Source: Salticus scenicus (lineage: Eukaryota > Arthropoda > Arachnida > Araneae > Salticidae). Taken from it: a stretch of DNA of 64,000 nucleotides. Made by a program: the position numbers and the translations under genes. The notes beneath the pieces are model-generated. The model ran no database searches, had not been told where the DNA came from, and saw only the letters and a program-made list of their open reading frames with translations. The stretch spans positions 109,543,092 to 109,607,091 of the forward strand of contig OZ005648.1 of assembly GCA_963930645.1 (NCBI GenBank), in the 5' to 3' direction. Positions 12,501-24,108 of this stretch are shown piece by piece (position 1 is the stretch's first letter; each line of letters starts with the position of its first letter).

Positions 12501-15359
12501 ACAACATATTAGTTTTCATGTGAAAATAACCCTTCAACTGTGATTATATTAGTAAAATATTTTATTCCATTTTTTTAATAATAGTATTGTAAAAAATATG
12601 TAAATAATAAGTTTTAGTTTTATAATTCTGAACAAAACCTATCTTTTAGTGATAGTGCTTTTCACCAAAAATTGCAAGTGTAGGAATGAGTATGTTAGGC
12701 TTAAAATTTTATTCTTTATGGCAATATTGCACAAATAAATAGAATATTAAATAAATATGTTTAAATAAATTATATTTAAAATGTTTTTAAAAGAGTAGCA
12801 TATGAAATATGTTTATATTTTATTGTTTTAAAATAAAGAAAAGAAATATACAACACAACAAAAAACAAAACTAATGCCGGATATCCGACGGATATCCGGT
12901 CCGGATATCCGTATCCGGCAGGCAGAAGAGCTCCGGATATCCGATATCTGGTATCCGGCAAAATCACTATCCGTTTCATCCCTATTCTTTGTATCTGTTT
13001 TTGTGGTGAAATGACACATTAAATCTACCTAAAGTTCTCCCCGCCCCCCCGCCCCCATTTTGATGCTTTAAAACATGCTTTCTGAATAAAATACATGAGT
13101 ATGTATGATATATATATATATATATTTGTTCTTTTTAAAGTTAAAAAAAGTTCTACTTAATTTACAATGCTATCTGGCAGTAGAAATTTCTATAATCTAC
13201 TGTTCAATTCCAAATCAACAAAGCTTTCAAATGATAAATTACTTATGAAATTATTTTAATTAGTAGCTGAGATACAACAGGAAACCTAATCAGGATACCT
13301 TAAAACATGTAAATCAGGTGAAATCTTGAGTTCCACTTTCAATAATATAGAAGTATTTTAAAATATCTTTTGAAGAAATTTGCAATTTTTAATCCCAGTA
13401 AAAAAACACGTCACCTCAATCAGTAACAGATGTTTTTCTTTCTCTCCACTTTCGAGATTTCGTCTGCAAAGTTAAAAGAGAGTTGCCATGATAACTAAAA
13501 TATCAAGTATTGTTCGATCGGCAAACACAAGAAGCTAGATTAAGAATCTCATGAAAAATTACAGGGATGCAGAAAATTAAAAAAAAATATAACTGTTTTA
13601 GATTTTGAAATGATTTTTCAATCTTTTGAGATAAGTTTTGTTTCATCAAGGTCTATATGTAAAAGAAAAAAAAAAAAAAAAAGGGAAAGGCCAGATGGTG
13701 CTGTAATATTTTAAAATTTCAGTATTTCAGATTCTAAGGAGCAAGGAAGGTGTTGTAAGTTCTAAAACGGGCATAAGGCGCCACCGAGCGGGACTTTGCT
13801 CAAGTCAGAAATTTGAAAGATTATAACATGGTGAGCGAACAGGCTGTTTCAGATATTGAAATGGGAAGAAGGTGCCGTAGGCGCTACGAGCAGGAATTTA
13901 CTACAATTAAATTTTTCAATAAAGTTATTTTTACTATATGTCAGCAGTGGCGGCTCGTCATTAAGGGCCAAAGGGCACGGCCCCACTTAATTTTTTTTCG
14001 ATTAAAAAAAAATATATATATATTCGTTATTTCATTCTTTTTCTTATTTTATTGTAACTGTTCAAAAACATATATACAAAATACCATCCTATATCCTTTT
14101 TTTCTTAATATTTTTCTCATTATCGTTTATTTATCAATATATTCTTTTCAGGTGTCATAAATCACTTAATGATTCAACCAACCAAGGCTAACAACAACAA
14201 CAACAAAAACAACAGCCTTGGACCGACAGCAGCTGCCTTATCAGTTAAGCGAGGGGCAGCATTGTAGCGGCCCAACTTGGCAGGTCCATTTCTACAGTAT
14301 TTATTCTATTAGAACAGCGGTTTGACAGATTTGGAGACGAACTCTTTTATCAGTATAATATAAGCACGCCATAATTTATCGTTGGTAGGGCACAGAGATT
14401 CTGGCCCATTAGAACAAAACTATAGGGAAAAAAACTGTCTCCTAGAAAATATGTTAACCTGGATAAAACTTGGCGCTTTTTCCGTTTCTTTTATTTGTAT
14501 GATTTTTCGGCGCATTTTTTTTTTAAACTTACGTATGATAGTTTTAAATTCTAGTGTTTACAAATGAATTCTCTCTCTTGATAATTAAAAATATTTTTCT
14601 AGATTAGCATTTAAGATAACAGCTCTTAATTAAGAATTTGAGACCTTTCTGTCTGAAGTATTTTGAATTTAAATGAAAAAATGGAAAGAAAATGTTCAAC
14701 TGCAATATTTTTCTTCAGATTGGTATACTATAACTTTTATGCAAATAAACTATAATTTTTTTTTAAATAAATAAATAATGGATTTATGTGGATAACTATC
14801 TGTATAAAAATGGAGTTTATTTTTTTATTTATTTTTTTAATGACTTTTTTAAATACAATTTGATATAATGTTTTTATTATTATTATTATTTAAAGTTATT
14901 TATTTCTTTTCCGTCTTTATTTCTTTATTTATAACATCCTTAAAAAAAAAAAAAAATCTGTTTTTGTTTCTTATTTTATTTAAGAATCAGTCTCTAATTC
15001 TCAACAAACATTATGCATAAAAACAACATGAAATTGTATCAAAAAGTAAGAATTTTATAATCATAATTCAAACATTTTTAAATGGCATTTTTCAATGGAA
15101 TATCAAAATTTAAACTGTGTTTTCTCTAAATGCATATTTTTATAATTTTACGCATGTAAATTCGAAACTCGTAAGAATAAGGGTAAGGTAAAACCACCAG
15201 TAATTGACACTGCACCAACAGTTGACACTTTGACGAAGAAAATTAAATATTAAGAAAAAAAAAGGAAGCCAAAGATCGAGATGGTGTCTGAGATATAGTA
15301 TAGACATCTAGTATACAAAATATATACAAAAGTCGGTTAACAAACTCAAGACTTCAAAT

Positions 15360-15811
15360 CAGGGTTGGCAAAGTGGGCCCAGCCCAGAAAAACCCGCCCG
15401 GGTTTTTCTGGGCGGGCCCACCAACAAAAACCCACTGGGTTTTTGCAAATAAGCGGGGTTTTGTTAAAAATTATTTATAATTTACAAATCCCATCTATAA
15501 AGTATAGAAAACACCTTACCTTTAAAGAAAAAACTCTTATTTTTATTTTCTAGAAAATAGTATTAAACATAAAGTAACTACAGTTATAAATATAATAAAA
15601 GCAAATTTATCTTCTATAATTGGTTCAATTTTCCTTTTCCTGAAAAACCGAACGATATTTTTTTTTAAACAGTGGACATAAATGTTGTCCAGAATCAATA
15701 TTTAACTAATTAAATTGTTTAGTTTTAAAACTTTATAATAATTTCATTTAAATTTTAGTACCAACATAATTATAAATCTAATAAAATAAAGTTTTCTTCT
15801 ATAACTATTAA

Positions 15812-15843
<32 letters not shown>

Positions 15844-17388
15844 GATAAAGCAGTGCAACTTATTTTTATAATTAAAACTAGTTAGCATAAGTGGACTCTG
15901 CGCAGTTCCCCATCATATATATATATGCTCTCATAAATTTCTAGTACAGGACATTCTCTTAACATGATTATCATGTTAAGAGAAATGAATCTGACCAAAC
16001 ACTTGACACAGAGACAGAATGAAATCCCCACCTAATAGGCTATTATTCTAATCTATTAATTTATTTTATTAGGATCAATTTCGTAGTTTCGTTTTCATGC
16101 TACTATTTCCAATGCAACAATCCTCAAAATGCATATTTATACGGGATATCCCCCCATTTTGCTATGTTGATAAAATCTTAAATTACGAGTAACTTGCAAA
16201 ATTTTCCTATTAGAATATTTGTAGTCAATTATGTTCAAACAAGTATCATAAATGTTATTTTGAAATTGTCTGATATATTTATGATCCTCAAAATGGACAT
16301 TTATGCTCAATTTTGCCCTATTCTGCCATTTTAAGTAAATCGTAAATTCCAAATAATTTACGAATTTTTAAATTGAAAAATTTATACTGTATGATATTCA
16401 TGCCAGTACCCTAAATAATATTTCAAAAGTGGTCTGACATCTTTACGATGAAAATGTTCCACAAAATTGACATTTATGTGAAATTTTGCACTATACTGCC
16501 ATGCTAAGAAATTCGTAGATTTCCAGTAACTTGCGAAATTTTCAAAGTAGCATGTTTCTAGTTACTGATGTTCATTCCAACTTCAAAACTCATATTTTAA
16601 AACTGGTCTCATATTTTTTCAGTAAAAATTTTCCATTTAATACACGTTTAAGTAAAATTTTGCCCTATTCTCCCATGTTAAGAAAAGCATACATTTTTAA
16701 TAACTTACAAAGTTTTTAATTCGAATGTTGGAAATGAATAGGGTTCTTGCCAGTGTCGAAAATAATATTTTAAAACTGATCTGACTTCTCTGTGACAATT
16801 TGTTTTTGTGATATCAAGTACACAGACTAACGGACTAACAAACTAACACATACCATATAAATTTTGTCATTTTTCTGATTCCTCACACATGAAAACGTGT
16901 AAAAAAGTAAAAAAAACCGAGGTCGAAAATTTTCACGATTACCTAAGTTTTCACATAGTTGGTAAATAAAAAAATATCAACCTTTACACTCCAATTTACC
17001 TAAAATGGATATGTATTGTATTTAAGAATTTAAATTCCTTTATTTTATCAGTTATTGTCATTAAGAATATTTATTTTGAATAAGCATACATTAAAATAAA
17101 ATATAACTTAATCTTACTAATTAACACTATTTTAATATTAGAATCAAACCAATTTTTATTTCTAAGATAAATATTAGATTAATTATCAATTAGTAGTTTA
17201 ATGTAATTAGGTGTATTACAACTAATGTGCTAAATAACATATATATAACATTGCAATGCAAATGTATTCAAACAAAAACCCACAAAAGCCCAGAAAAACC
17301 CACAAATGCCCAGAAAAACCCGCAAAAACCCAGAAAAACCCAAGTGGGTTGGGTTTTTCTAGAAAAACCCGGGTTTTTGCCAACCCTG
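15360..17388. mobile_element. Nested hAT-type element, family D (AAAACCC ends)
   Basis: Ends CAGGGTTGGCAAA and TTTGCCAACCCTG; exact 8-bp duplication CTTCAAAT at 15352-15359 and 17389-17396. The ends are crowded with AAAACCC, CCCAGAAAAA and GGGTTTTT in both orientations (15376-15445, 17274-17378). It shares the first 11 bases with family B but has different subterminal words. The interior holds diverged tandem units and no readable transposase. Confidence 0.9.
16150..16790 (+). repeat. Diverged tandem repeat, about four units
   Basis: Units begin at about 16156, 16310, 16480 and 16656 with ATTTTGCYCTATTCTGCCAT-like sequence. They continue with AGTAACTTGCAAAATTTT, a TGATGTTCATGCCAGT-like segment and TTTTAAAACTGGTCTGA. 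The period is roughly 155-176 bp with heavy divergence. Confidence 0.75.
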
Positions 17389-18786
17389 CTTCAAATCAAT
17401 TTAGTATTAAAAGAAGTCTTGATACAAAATGCTGGATTAGGCACAGGGAATAGTGGTGAAGTACTCTTCGCTGTACTTATTCCAGTGATTTGTGTATTTA
17501 CTTTCATTACATTTCTTTTTTGTGTACATCTTAATCTAATCATACCTATGCCAACTACTGAAAATAAAAAGTGCCAACTACTAAATATATTTGTTTTCAC
17601 TAGGTGTCAACTACTAGCATAGTACCTTTATTTTATTAAAAAATAACATAAAAATACACATTAGTTTTATTGCTACAATTCTTGTCACATTCTGGAAGGG
17701 GAATAATTTGCGCAACTATTACCAATTAGAAGTTCCCTCTAAGATGATTTCGTACCAAACTATGTCAATAGACATACTAATAGATCATTAAGGTGTCATC
17801 TACTGGGTATTTTACCTTAGGGTATTTAATTTTAAATAGATTTTTTTTTAGATCATTTTCTCTTAATTGAATCAGAAATTAAAAAATTTAATTTAAATTG
17901 TTTAAAATTATGCTCTTAAAGTGAGAAACATGGTAGTTTTCTAATGTGTATTTGCATTACATTATTCATGACTTTCTAAATTTCAATAAATTCTTCTTAT
18001 AAATTTATTAAGGTTTATTTTATTTATTTTTTAAGATAAGAAACATTAATATAACAATTGAAATGATTATTATTAAATGATTTAGGGGTATAATTCGTGC
18101 AAACTAAAAAAAAAAATTACATGTAGTGTGTAGAGAAAATTAAGTTCAAATTTTAATGGCATTTAAAGCCAGTTGACTAAAAGTAGGTTCTAGATATGGG
18201 TGGTGTATTCTCCCTAGGGAGTTTTTCTAAGTAATACCTAGTTTGTATTCATGCGAGTTTCGGGAAAACTCCAAACGTATATATCGATGAAAGCAACGTA
18301 ATATAGAATTCGGCAATTCCTATCTACCATCTTCCAGATATTTAAATTTTGATACTCCATTGATCAGAAAACTTCAGAATTTTGCAAGTGAAGTCGTAAA
18401 ACATTTCTGATTTACGCAGTTTTTTTTTTCATAATGTTAAATTTAAAATTTGCTATTAAAAAGTAAAAAAAAATCGAAAAATTCATGGTTTATACATAAC
18501 CACCGCATTTTAGAATGTAGGAAAAGAGGGGGAAAAAAGCTAAAACCCCCATAGAAATAGCATAGGAAGAAAACCAAAAAAACTCACAATGTCAAGTGTG
18601 TTTAAAAAAAAAAAAAAAGGCTCACACCGGGAGTAATAAAGGGACAAAATTGACTAGAAAAACACATTGGGTCCTAAATAATGTTTGTTTTTATGTCTGA
18701 ACGATGAATATAATATTATATTACACACCATACGATGGGTTGGGCCCCACCTGTAAAAATTTGCACGAGCCGCCACTGTATGTCAG

Positions 18787-20190
18787 TAAGCAGTTGTAAG
18801 ACTCGCCGAAGGCGGCTAGTTCCTTATAAAACAAAGTGACTTTTCTGATGGTGTTTGCCATATCTTTGTTATACATGAAAAATAAGAGCCCCTTCTCGTC
18901 CCCTAGCATAATAGAAAACTTGAGTGTGACATACCTATAGCTCTACCTCTTTATTCTGCACTCTCAATGCTAAACCTGAACAACCTATGCGCCGTTTGTT
19001 CCTACACTTTCCACTGGCAAACTCTGCTCGCATCGCATTTGCCAGTGGCATCAGATGCAGCGCTCAATGTTGAGTGTTGGAAGAATACATACCTCACATA
19101 TATATGCATCAGTGGCAGATCCTCTGGGTATGCTAGGCATGTACCAAATACCTGCAAAAGGTTATTTGAACTTTTAAAAATATATTGGTTAAAAATATAT
19201 ATATATATATGTTAATCAGTCGCATTCATGCTTCCATTTCCCATCATTCAGATTTTAAAAAGCTATATTGAATGAAAAGGTCTGTTCTACTGCTACATGA
19301 GATAATTTCTGGAAAATCAGAAAGTCGTTTCATCGTCCCCTATAGCTTTGTGTAGCAGGGTTTGATGGCCATCTCGTTACTGAGCAATACTCCATAGGTC
19401 ATGCTACTTTTCTAAAGTATACCCTGAGTGGGGAAACTTTTGCTTTTTAAGGGAATATTCCTTGTGGTAATATTCCCGTAAATTTTCCCTTGTTTAAAGA
19501 TAAGGCATTTTCATTATTTAAAGGATGCAAGTCATGCTATTCCCAGACAGCATGTCTTTGAGTTTTCAGGGCTGTTAAAGCATTAGGGATTTTCTTAACT
19601 TCGGTAAAAAATGTTGCATATGCATAGTGAGAAGAATGGTTTCTGACAATTCTGTTACTTTTACTACTTTGTACTTGATGGGTTTGTTCGTTTAAAAAAC
19701 AATAGAAGAAGATAAGGGAAATTTTTAAAATCTTTAATCCATTTAGCAAAACATTTCACACGGCTTACCACAGTAATATTTCTTAATTACTACCTCTTTT
19801 TTTTTTTAATAGAAAAATAATTTTGTAAGTTGCAATATTCTTCGATTGAATAATGCAAAAATTGATTTATAAAAAAAGCTTTATAAGTGATTGCACCAAG
19901 CCCTTCTTTTAAAAAATAAAATAACTAAAAATTGTCACAGAAAAAAAAAAAAGGTGGATCTTATCCAGCTATTTCTAGTTTAGTTTGCAAGCATAAAGAA
20001 AAAAGCACAAAAGTATGGTAGATTAAGTGTGATAAGCACAAAAGTATGAGAGATGTTTCTTATTATAAAAATACTGTGTGGTTAACTAGCTCAAAATTTT
20101 TAAATATGTTGTTTTCTTGATCTTGCTTATTATTTTAAAATATATTTTTATTTTATTTATTTATTTATTTTTTAATAAATAATATTTAGT
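18787..20190. other. Stretch without recognised gene
   Basis: Between the family C hAT and the truncated family B element. Short frames only. A promoter or non-coding first exon of CUEDC1 could lie here or further left (for example near 13740-13936, which is locally GC-rich), but nothing in the sequence fixes it. Confidence 0.5.
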
Positions 20191-21199
20191 CAGGGTTTGG
20201 GTTTTTGACGTCAAAAACCTGTATTGTCAAAACTCAAAATCTATAAATGACCTAGAATCTGGTTAGAAATAGGATTTAGTAATATTTGCCATATACAAGT
20301 GAATATCTAAATATTATGTTTATAAATTAATAAATCTTAAAACAATTTGTAGATAATTTATAAAAATTTAGGTAAATGTACTGGTTTATAACCTAATAAA
20401 TATATACAAAGTATGCAGAGACATATTTTGTATGTTTATGTTTATTTACATTAATATTTATGAAATTCTAAAATTCCAAAGTTACTTATGAATTTTTACA
20501 TAAACCATGAAAACACAGGAATACTGGATTTTTTTTTCTTTAAGTAAAACATAATATATGTGGGCAGTAAATTAATATGAATTTGAAAATAATTATATTT
20601 ATAATCTATATTTATTACACTTATCATTTATTAATAAATTTTTATCTGTTTATTATTATTATTGATTGTATAAATATTTGTACCTGTTTATAGCTTGGAT
20701 TATTGGTGTTTTGGGAGTAATGGCCATATCACACGAGATACTTTCATTCAGCATTTTACTAAATACAGCATTATATCCAACATACTCAGTCTGATTTTGT
20801 TCAAGGACAGCAAGTTTTCGGATGATCAACTTTTACAAAACTGTTTAGAAAAAGCTGAGTATGTTGAGCATGCTGATCAAAATTGACCAATAGGAGCAGA
20901 ATAAACAGGACTTTTTCCTGGAATACCTTTAGAGAACGGAATGCATCACGCTATCAATTCGGGGGAACCCTATGGACAGCTGCCCGGTTTCTCATTCGTT
21001 CAGCATAGTGAACATGTTGCATATAATGTGTTGAGTACATATGCTCCTGCGTGATATGGCCATAAGGCTAATTGACTACTCTAGGGTCTTAGGCCTAAGG
21101 ACAAGTGCTCTCCATGGGGCTTTGTAAAGGGTCCTAGCCCATATTTATGCAAGTTCCGGAGAAAATCATGAAAAACTCTGAATGGCTAGGCCGACGAGT
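20191..21199 (-). mobile_element. Truncated inverted relative of family B hAT
   Basis: Starts CAGGGTTTGGGTTTTTGACG and runs as the complement of the right half of the element at 8225-9937 (about 9183-9937). It stops inside the SINE body, before the tRNA-like head. It is interrupted by a 342-bp MITE at 20721. It lies just upstream of the first CUEDC1 coding exon. Confidence 0.82.
20721..21062. mobile_element. Harbinger-type MITE
   Basis: Ends TGGCCATATCAC and GTGATATGGCCA; 3-bp duplication TAA at 20718-20720 and 21063-21065, as for PIF/Harbinger. Removing it restores continuity with the homologous sequence at 9310-9350. The inner arms (CATACTCAG/CTGAGTATG) also pair. Confidence 0.82.
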
Positions 21200-21381
21200 T
21201 ATTCAATCTTAATTTCATTAATTATTAATGTTAAATGTTTATTTTCATAGTTATAAAATATTGTAATTTTCCGTCATGATTTATTTTTAGGTCGGGGGTT
21301 CCTGAAGAATGTGAGTCCCTTTTCTTAGTTATTGTATGGAACAGATATGAATTCTTGTTAATTTCAATGTGTTGTTGTATT

Positions 21382-21856
21382 ATGGCTGCTGTTGATCAAG
21401 AGCAAGGCCAGGAAAGGCCTCCTGTTACACAACTCGAATTTCGTCAAGCTATGCGTGATTTTAAAATTATGTTTCCTGAAATGGATGAAGATGTGATTGA
21501 AGTTGTTTTGCGATCAAATAATGGTGCTGTTGATTCAACCATTGATCAATTACTTACCATGAGCACTGATAATGAAAATGAGCGGCTGAGAACTGAACTA
21601 GATGCTACAGAAAATGATGAACTTCCCCCTTGTTATTCTCCATCTACCCCTCCCCCTTCTTATAATCAAGCCGTTCCTTATGCTCAAAGCCCAGCACATC
21701 CTACTACAGCTACAGCTGCTGCTGCTGCTTCAGCTGCACCTGCACCTGAATCTCAGTCAGAGACAGGAGCATCTATATCTTCTCAGCCTCAATTTCAAGA
21801 TCAAGCAGCGTCTGTTAAAACTTCTGTTTTACCATCAAGAATTCCTGAAGTCTCTG
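21382..21856 (+). CDS. CUEDC1: CUEDC1 coding exon 1 (CUE domain, PPxY motifs)
   Basis: Encodes the start Met, the whole CUE domain, both PPxY motifs and the Ala-rich linker. The donor is TCTG|GTAAAG and the exon ends after the first base of a codon. An in-frame ATG at 21367 would add MCCCI but has T at -3. Two short upstream ATGs (21336 and 21348) open reading frames of only a few codons, so the 5' leader contains uORFs. No TATA box or transcription start was identified. Confidence 0.85.
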
Positions 21857-24072
21857 GTAAAGTATTCAGTTTTAAATTACACCTAATATAAGTTTGTTTA
21901 ATTTTCTGTAGTTGGATTCATAGTCGGTGTTAATCACAATCCATTTTATCAGCAGTATAATTTAAAGTAATTGAAGTTGGGGTTGAGTAGATTTATGATG
22001 CACTAGTGCTACAATGTGGGCAATTGGTGATGGTCTGGACTAGAGTCCTGCACTCGACCTGAACCTGCCAGATGAATTTTAAATCAACCCAAATTAAAAA
22101 AAAAAATGTTTCACCGACCCGAAAACCAACATAAACCCACAATAGAGAATTTTTGCTACCTGAAACACAATTTCTTTTTACCCGAAATCCAAAATCTGAA
22201 TGAATATTTATTTTAAATTTTTCTGAATGAATATTGCTAATTTATCTTACATACCTGTCAGTGCCAACTCTCCCTTATTTCAACGGAGACTCCATTATTT
22301 TGGGACTGTCTCCCAGTCTCCATTATTATCAAACGTTTCTGACATTATTTTGAAGATTTTAAAGTTATACTTATAATTTATTAAAAATTTCAACAAACCT
22401 TCATTTTTTAAGCAAGGTTTTGCTTTTGCTGAAAGAAATTCTCATGAATCTCTATATGCATTACTATTTTTAATTAATAATTACTTAATTTGTATTTAAT
22501 AATTAAATTTAACTTACCCGTATAGCTTTTTGATAATTTAAGCCATGAATTTAAGCTATTAAAATATTGTCATATGATGAAAACATATCAATGTTTTCTA
22601 GGCCTGAAAATGCCACTTATAAAATCTTTGTTATTTTGATTCATCAATGTTGGCTAGTATGCATCTAAAAAACATGCAAAACTTTTTTAAATTATAAAAT
22701 GAAGTAAGTTTTCATTGTCACACAGTTAGTTGGTAAATTATTTTAAAAAAAAATTAAAAATGTAATTACTAATTGTGTAGTGTTAAGTTAAAAATTTAAA
22801 AATCTGAAAAATGGATTGTACTTTAGGCATACAAATATGTGCTTCAAGTTAAGTGTTTATAATTTACTTTTGCTAACACTCTCAGAAGTCTACATATTTT
22901 AATTAATGTAAGCATAAAACTTAAATAGCAGTTTATAGGAAGAAAATTTGAAATGGGGCTGATATTATGAATTGCAATTCTCTACCTTCTATGATTCTTT
23001 TTAAAATTCTGTTTTCACATTTAGAAAATTCACAACATAAAGACACATACTTAGAAATATCTGACATTGGAAGATTCATAAAATTTAGAAAGATCTAACA
23101 TTAAGGACAAGCACAAAAAATTATGTACTTAAATATTTTAATAACTTGTTTTTGGCTTTCTAACAAATTACAAAAATTAAACTATTTGGTGACACCAATT
23201 TCTCTAAGCCTCTCATAAAATAAATAAATAAAAATAAAAAATGTGTTTTTCTTTATTTAATTTAAAAATCATAGTTTCATTACCAATAATTCTTTTTCAT
23301 ATAGTTAAGATTGTTAGATACTAGCAGAGCAGGCTATGCCCGCTTTGCTAGTTACTAAATTTAAATGAATTTTCAAAAGAACTGAATCACTGATTTATTT
23401 TTTATATCACATTATAAATAAAAACTAAAAAAGATAACATTGAAATCACTCTAAACCATATAATAAGTAAAATAAAAGTAGATTTTCTCTTAAAAGGAAT
23501 TAAATAAATAAAAAACAAATAAACTTTAACTAAACTTAAATTTTAATTAATTTAATCCTTTCTATTATGTATTACCCTTTTTTTTTTTACAACAAATATT
23601 ATAAAAAAAAAAAAAAAAAAATCTTTCAAAGGAATTAATTAAAAAAAAAAAAAAAAATGAAAAATATAAAATTGTTATATTATAAAAATTATACATAAAC
23701 ATAACTGTTATAAATAAATTCTTGAATTTAAAATGTAATATACTTAATTTTTTCTACTGCATTACCATTTCGATTTTTAAAAAAATATAATAAAAAAAAA
23801 ATTAAGAGAGAATTTTTTTTTTCTTCAAATGAATGAATTAAAAAAAAAAAAAAAAAATGTGTAATAGCCATTGCTAAAATATGCAAACGTTTAAAATGCA
23901 AGAATAAATTTTAGAAAACTGAAACATAGAAGTCAATATTTAAAGTTAAATAATAATAATAATTTGTTAAAAAAAATTCAAATATGAAAAAATCTCAAAA
24001 TTATGCACATCTATCTATAGGGCCCCAGGTAAATTTTTTTTTAAATTATGATTCATAAGAATAATTACTTAG

Positions 24073-24108
<36 letters not shown>

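Larger units (their letters stand above)
7366..12984. mobile_element. Large hAT-type element, family A (CCGGATAT ends), 5.6 kb
   Basis: Ends TAGGGATGAAACGGATA and its complement; exact 8-bp duplication TTCTTTGT at 7358-7365 and 12985-12992, the hAT hallmark. Both ends are packed with direct and inverted copies of CCGGATAT/ATATCCGG (7378-7492, 12887-12972). No transposase was recognised, so it is non-autonomous. The interior contains a nested hAT-type element (8225-9937), a foldback MITE (10750-11179) and diverged tandem units. A second copy lies at 60827. Confidence 0.92.
13945..18778. mobile_element. Large hAT-type element, family C (CAGTGGCGGCTCGT ends)
   Basis: 4.8 kb; ends CAGTGGCGGCTCGT and ACGAGCCGCCACTG; exact 8-bp duplication TATGTCAG at 13937-13944 and 18779-18786. 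The subterminal GGGCC/GGGGCCC blocks also pair. No transposase was recognised. It contains the nested hAT-type element 15360-17388. A small MITE with related ends is at 54497. Confidence 0.9.

Noticed and set aside
13828..13936. ATG frame in a locally GC-rich block before the family C hAT, as a possible first exon
   Set aside because: The frame (MVSEQAVSDIEMG...) resembles nothing I know, and no donor joins it in phase to CUEDC1.
23325..23352. CTAGCAGAGCAGGC...GCCCGCTTTGCTAG hairpin as a Helitron 3' end
   Set aside because: No TC start, no AT insertion context and no helicase or second copy in the window.
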